This document shows positions 61,172-64,000 of a DNA stretch of 64,000 nucleotides, in pieces; the stretch's first letter is position 1; every line of letters starts with the position of its first letter. Both the position numbers and the translations under genes were made by a program. The notes beneath the pieces are model-generated. The model saw only the letters and a program-made list of their open reading frames with translations, searched no databases and was not told where the DNA came from. Origin of the DNA: Lewinellaceae bacterium. Its GTDB lineage: Bacteria; Bacteroidota; Bacteroidia; Chitinophagales; Saprospiraceae. The stretch is from assembly GCA_020636255.1 (NCBI GenBank), contig JACJYE010000016.1, positions 1 through 64,000 on the forward strand, given 5' to 3'.

Positions 61172-61915
61172 CTAATTAATTATTTCTCCTTTGTTATTCG
61201 CCAATTTGTCTTTCCATTTTTGTATGTCTTCAGGAGTCTGTCTCTCCCAATCTGCTACTTCGCCAACGATTTTCAATGGTGCTTCGGAGCGATATGAGCG
61301 CGTCGGGTTGCCTGGAAATTTTTTGTCTGTAACATTCGGGTCATTTTCAAAACTTCCTGTCGGTTCGACTATATAAACACGTTCATGTCCATCACCTTTT
61401 GCCAATGCAGCAGCGAGCCCCGCCCCATTAACTAAAGCAGTGAAATAAATGTGATTCATTTTCAGATCTCGTTTGTAATTCGAACTGCCCCCTGCTGTCA
61501 GCAAATCGCCAACCTGCAAATCTGCTTTTGTTCCGTGATAAAATGGCCCTTTGTCAGATGGTTTTTCCCTGAACGAATTGGCCAGATCATGGTTCTTTTT
61601 TGCATTGTCAGGATCATTTAAATCCTCATAGCATCTGGCAATATTTAAGTATAAAGATGGATAAGCACTCTGAACCGTATCATCATTTATTTTTGATGCA
61701 AACTGCAAAGCCGTTTCAAGCCATTTCAATTGGCCAGAAATATTCTTTTGGTGCCGGGCTATATAATGAGCTGCAAGAAATTTTTCAAAGTCGTTTGTTC
61801 CTTCCTTCCATGCTTGAAGAAATAACTTGCTTGCTTCTTCGGGTTTGCCTTTTTCTTCCATAGCCATACCCTGAAGGCAGAGCTTAACAATATTGTTATT
61901 TGGGCTGAATTCCAT
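61172..61915 (-). CDS. TPR domain fused to rifampin ADP-ribosyltransferase-like domain (Arr)
   Basis: A 247-residue protein. Residues 1-118 are TPR-like helix pairs (LCLQGMAMEEKGKPEEASKL, LYLNIARCYEDLNDPDNAKK). Residues 122-247 match Arr, the enzyme that inactivates rifampicin by NAD-dependent ADP-ribosylation: FYHGTKADLQVGDLLTAGG with His127, NHIYFTA with Tyr157, and YIVEPTGSFENDPNVTDKKF with Asp192; these correspond to the Arr catalytic trio. PGNPTRSYRS and IVGEVADW are also conserved. The gene is visibly AT-richer than its neighbours, which suggests recent transfer. No signal peptide. Rifampicin may not be the native substrate. Confidence 0.85.
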   Translation of the reverse strand: MEFSPNNNIVKLCLQGMAMEEKGKPEEASKLFLQAWKEGTNDFEKFLAAHYIARHQKNISGQLKWLETALQFASKINDDTVQSAYPSLYLNIARCYEDLNDPDNAKKNHDLANSFREKPSDKGPFYHGTKADLQVGDLLTAGGSSNYKRDLKMNHIYFTALVNGAGLAAALAKGDGHERVYIVEPTGSFENDPNVTDKKFPGNPTRSYRSEAPLKIVGEVADWERQTPEDIQKWKDKLANNKGEIIN

Positions 61916-62049
61916 TTTCTGATTATTTTGTCGTCTAACCTTACACTCCCCAAATTACCCACTTTCCAACTGCTTAACAATGCCTCTCCTGTCTTTTTTA
62001 TCCTCAGCCTACAGCGTCCTTTGCGTTCTCACTATGTTTGCAGTAAAAG

Positions 62050-62139
62050 AACCGCAGAGACGCAGCGGACGCAGAGTTTTTTCGCAGGAAAAGCTTTCTA
62101 TACGCTCTGCTTTGCGCTTTTCTCCGCGTCTTTGCGGTT
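62050..62139. repeat. Inverted repeat with GCGTCTTTGCGG motif
   Basis: AACCGCAGAGACGCAG and, 56 bases later, CTCCGCGTCTTTGCGGTT. The GCGTCTTTGCGGTT motif is common in environmental bacterial genomes. It lies in the 350-bp gap after the Arr gene, which contains no gene. Confidence 0.65.
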
Positions 62140-62180
62140 CAATACCCTTTTGCGCAGCACCTCCGCGTCCTTTGCGAACC

Positions 62181-62234
62181 CTTAGAGGCCTTCGCGGGAA
62201 GCCTCCGGGGCCTCCCGCAAAGTATACCTCTAAG
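62181..62234. repeat. Nested inverted repeat
   Basis: CTTAGAGG pairs with CCTCTAAG, and inside it TTCGCGGGA with TCCCGCAA (one-base bulge). It could form a long hairpin 34 bases beyond the stop codon of the TonB receptor gene. Confidence 0.55.
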
Positions 62235-62238
62235 ACGG

Positions 62239-62260
62239 CCTCCAATCCGGAGATTGGAGG
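62239..62260 (-). terminator. Possible terminator hairpin of the TonB receptor gene
   Basis: A perfect 9-bp stem, CCTCCAATC and GATTGGAGG, with loop CGGA, 8 bp after the receptor stop codon. There is no strong U-tract, so termination is uncertain. Confidence 0.45.
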
Positions 62261-62267
62261 TACGCGC

Positions 62268-64000
62268 TTAAAACTTCGCCCGCAGCGACAGCACCACGTT
62301 CCTGCCGGCGCCGGCCAGGCCTGAGCTGTAGGGGCGGTAGCGCTGGTCTGTCAGGTTTTCCACGCCGCCGGTGACCGAGAGCTGCTCCGTGAGCTTCATG
62401 CTGGCGCGGAAATCCAGGGTGTACCAGGAGGGCGAGTAGGGGTTGCCGTTGTCGTCAACGGCGTAGAGGTAGTCCTTGCCGCGCTCCTCTTCGGCCAGGT
62501 TGTCGTACGATACTTCCCCGCTGTAGTTTGCCGAGAGCTCCAGCCTCAGCCTGTCGTTGGTATAGGCCAGCCGGCTGAGGCCGAACCAGGGCGCGGCATG
62601 GCGCAGGGGGCTGGTGCTGCCGTCGTCGAGCTCTTCTTCGCCCTTTTGGTAGTTGAACCGCGACAGCAGGCTGAAACCGCCCGGCAGCTTTACCTCCAGC
62701 GCGGCCTGTACGCCATAGATGTAGGCATTGGCGGCATTCTGTATGGCCTGCACCTGGCTCAGCTCGCCGTCGTACAGGATGCTGTCCTGCCCGTTCAGCG
62801 TGAAAGCACGGCGCACCAGGGCATTTTCCAGCACCGTATAGTAGGCGCTAAGGTCTACGCGGACGGCGTCGCCGGCCACTTTGGCCAGGCCGATCTCGGC
62901 ATTGTAGGCGTATTCTGCCTCCAGGCCGGGGTTGGGCACTACGACCGAGCCGGGTTCGGAATCGAACACCTTGCCTACGTCATCCACGTTGGGCGAGCGG
63001 AAGCCGGTAGATAGGTTGGCGCTCAGCGTCCACAGGCTGGGGGTGTTGTACACCAGGCCCAGGCTTCCCGTGAGCGCGCCCTTGTTGATGTCGGCGCTGG
63101 TGAAGGGGAAGGGGTAAAAAGTGGTGTCGAACGTGGCGTCGAGGGCAAACTGGTTGTACCGCGCGCCCGCCTGCAGCAACAGCCGTTCGGAAGCCCGGTA
63201 CTGGTACGTCAGGTAAGCGGCGTACGAGGCCCAGCTTGACTGCGGGTATCGCGCCGGCCCGGGGGCCACCTTGCCGGTGCTGATATCTTCGTCGGCGCCC
63301 GAGGATTCCACGTCGTTGTAAACGGCTTCCAGGCCGTAGAGCAGGCCGTGCGCCTGCCCGATAGCCTTGTGCAGGTCCAGATTGGCGGATAGGGCGGCCA
63401 CCTTTTCCAGCCGGCTCCTGCGCTCCGTATCGTTAAAATCGCGGTCGATGCGGCTTTCTTCGAACGACTGCTGTGCAATGCGGAGCACTGCCTGGTCGTA
63501 CAGGCCCGTAGCGGAGCGCTGGGTGATGTTGAGGTTGTTCATCAACCAGGCCTGAGGGCCGTAGTACCATTCGGCGCTGCGCGGCCTGCCCTGGCGGGTG
63601 CGCAGCAGCCGGTCGTAACGGCTGTAATCGGTGGTGGTGGAATAGTGGAAACCATAGGTGAAGTCCCAATTCTCATTAGGGCTGAACCGGATCTTCTGCA
63701 TCAGGTTGTCCTGCTCGTAGCCCGACGGGCGCTGCACCCTTGGGTCGTCGTTGGCGAACACCTGGTCGAGGGTGTCTACCCGCTGCACGTAAAATGGGCG
63801 CAGGTATTCCTCGGGGCCGTGGCTGCCCATGCGCAGGTCGCCATAGGTATTGTGGGTGAAACTGCTGGCCAGCGCCCACTTTTTCCAACCTACGCTGACG
63901 TCCGCATGGCCAGTGAACTCGCTGTTGGCGGAGGCATAACGAACGGCCGCATTGCCACTGACGCGCGTAACATCCGTTGTTGCGAACTGCGGTGTGATCG
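62268..64000 (-). CDS. TonB-dependent receptor, C-terminal part
   Basis: The gene enters from the right edge of the window, so its N-terminus and plug domain are out of sight; about 577 residues of the outer-membrane barrel remain. Recognisable are the strand pattern (LTYQYRASERLLLQAGARYN, LWTLSANLSTGFRSPNVDDV, NPGLEAEYAYNAEIGLA) and the terminal strand RNVVLSLRAKF ending in Phe, as needed for BAM insertion. NPxLxxE is a family mark. It imports siderophores, vitamins or oligosaccharides with TonB energy; the ligand is not visible. No SusD-like gene lies downstream. Confidence 0.92.
   Translation of the reverse strand, partial: ITPQFATTDVTRVSGNAAVRYASANSEFTGHADVSVGWKKWALASSFTHNTYGDLRMGSHGPEEYLRPFYVQRVDTLDQVFANDDPRVQRPSGYEQDNLMQKIRFSPNENWDFTYGFHYSTTTDYSRYDRLLRTRQGRPRSAEWYYGPQAWLMNNLNITQRSATGLYDQAVLRIAQQSFEESRIDRDFNDTERRSRLEKVAALSANLDLHKAIGQAHGLLYGLEAVYNDVESSGADEDISTGKVAPGPARYPQSSWASYAAYLTYQYRASERLLLQAGARYNQFALDATFDTTFYPFPFTSADINKGALTGSLGLVYNTPSLWTLSANLSTGFRSPNVDDVGKVFDSEPGSVVVPNPGLEAEYAYNAEIGLAKVAGDAVRVDLSAYYTVLENALVRRAFTLNGQDSILYDGELSQVQAIQNAANAYIYGVQAALEVKLPGGFSLLSRFNYQKGEEELDDGSTSPLRHAAPWFGLSRLAYTNDRLRLELSANYSGEVSYDNLAEEERGKDYLYAVDDNGNPYSPSWYTLDFRASMKLTEQLSVTGGVENLTDQRYRPYSSGLAGAGRNVVLSLRAKF

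Overview
The window reads as chromosomal DNA of a GC-rich member of the Bacteroidota, most likely from the Saprospiria (Saprospiraceae/Lewinellaceae-like). The evidence is type IX secretion (T9SS) C-terminal sorting domains, a complete gldA-gldF-gldG gliding ABC transporter block, a PorE-type OmpA protein, a TonB-dependent receptor, GSCFA and DUF983 proteins, a GH3/beta-lactamase fusion, and promoters of the Bacteroidota type (TTTG, 19 bases, TAnnTTTG). The species assignment is inference. No tRNA, rRNA, CRISPR array, prophage or transposase gene was seen.

Layout. 0-10.9 kb: a truncated TPR protein, a zinc-ribbon protein, an esterase, a GH92 mannosidase, a NUDIX hydrolase, a frame-disrupted delta-60 repeat T9SS cargo, a DinB-fold protein, a divergent nucleoside transporter/uridine kinase pair and a duplicated beta-barrel. 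10.9-22.4 kb: a large T9SS cargo, an ArsC/Spx protein, an ankyrin lipoprotein coupled to an orphan McrC, the operon gldA-gldF-gldG-DUF4340, a MORN-like lipoprotein and a PAS-AraC regulator. 22.6-36.3 kb: a 1245-residue UPF1-like ATPase followed by a DUF3267 zincin, a GH3/serine-hydrolase lipoprotein, a histidine kinase overlapping an M43 protease tail to tail, lemA with two TPM genes, and meaB. 36.3-43 kb: an apparent non-coding transcript with its own terminator, paaG-paaD, a hypothetical protein, an isoprenoid-synthase-fold protein with a coupled micro-ORF, and an aromatic amino acid decarboxylase. 43-64 kb: a subtilase, further T9SS cargo, GSCFA, the PorE-like protein, an ArsR/methyltransferase/DUF983/Crp/SulP block, an unassigned 805-residue lipoprotein, cydAB, an AT-richer TPR-Arr (rifampicin ADP-ribosyltransferase-like) gene and a TonB receptor running off the end.

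The genes fit an aerobic or microaerobic gliding surface bacterium that secretes polymer-degrading enzymes: gliding transporter, secretion cargo, glycosidases, proteases, lipase and TonB uptake, with bd oxidase for low oxygen. The most unexpected structure is not in a protein family. Several miniature palindromic repeat families are interspersed here. One is a roughly 151-bp MITE with terminal inverted repeats and perfect 8-bp target duplications at two sites. Another is a roughly 60-bp palindrome beginning TAAGAGCTTGTTTGGAGGCC whose full copies sit between convergent genes; an enlarged copy has landed in the 5' end of the GH92 gene and now forms part of its reading frame.
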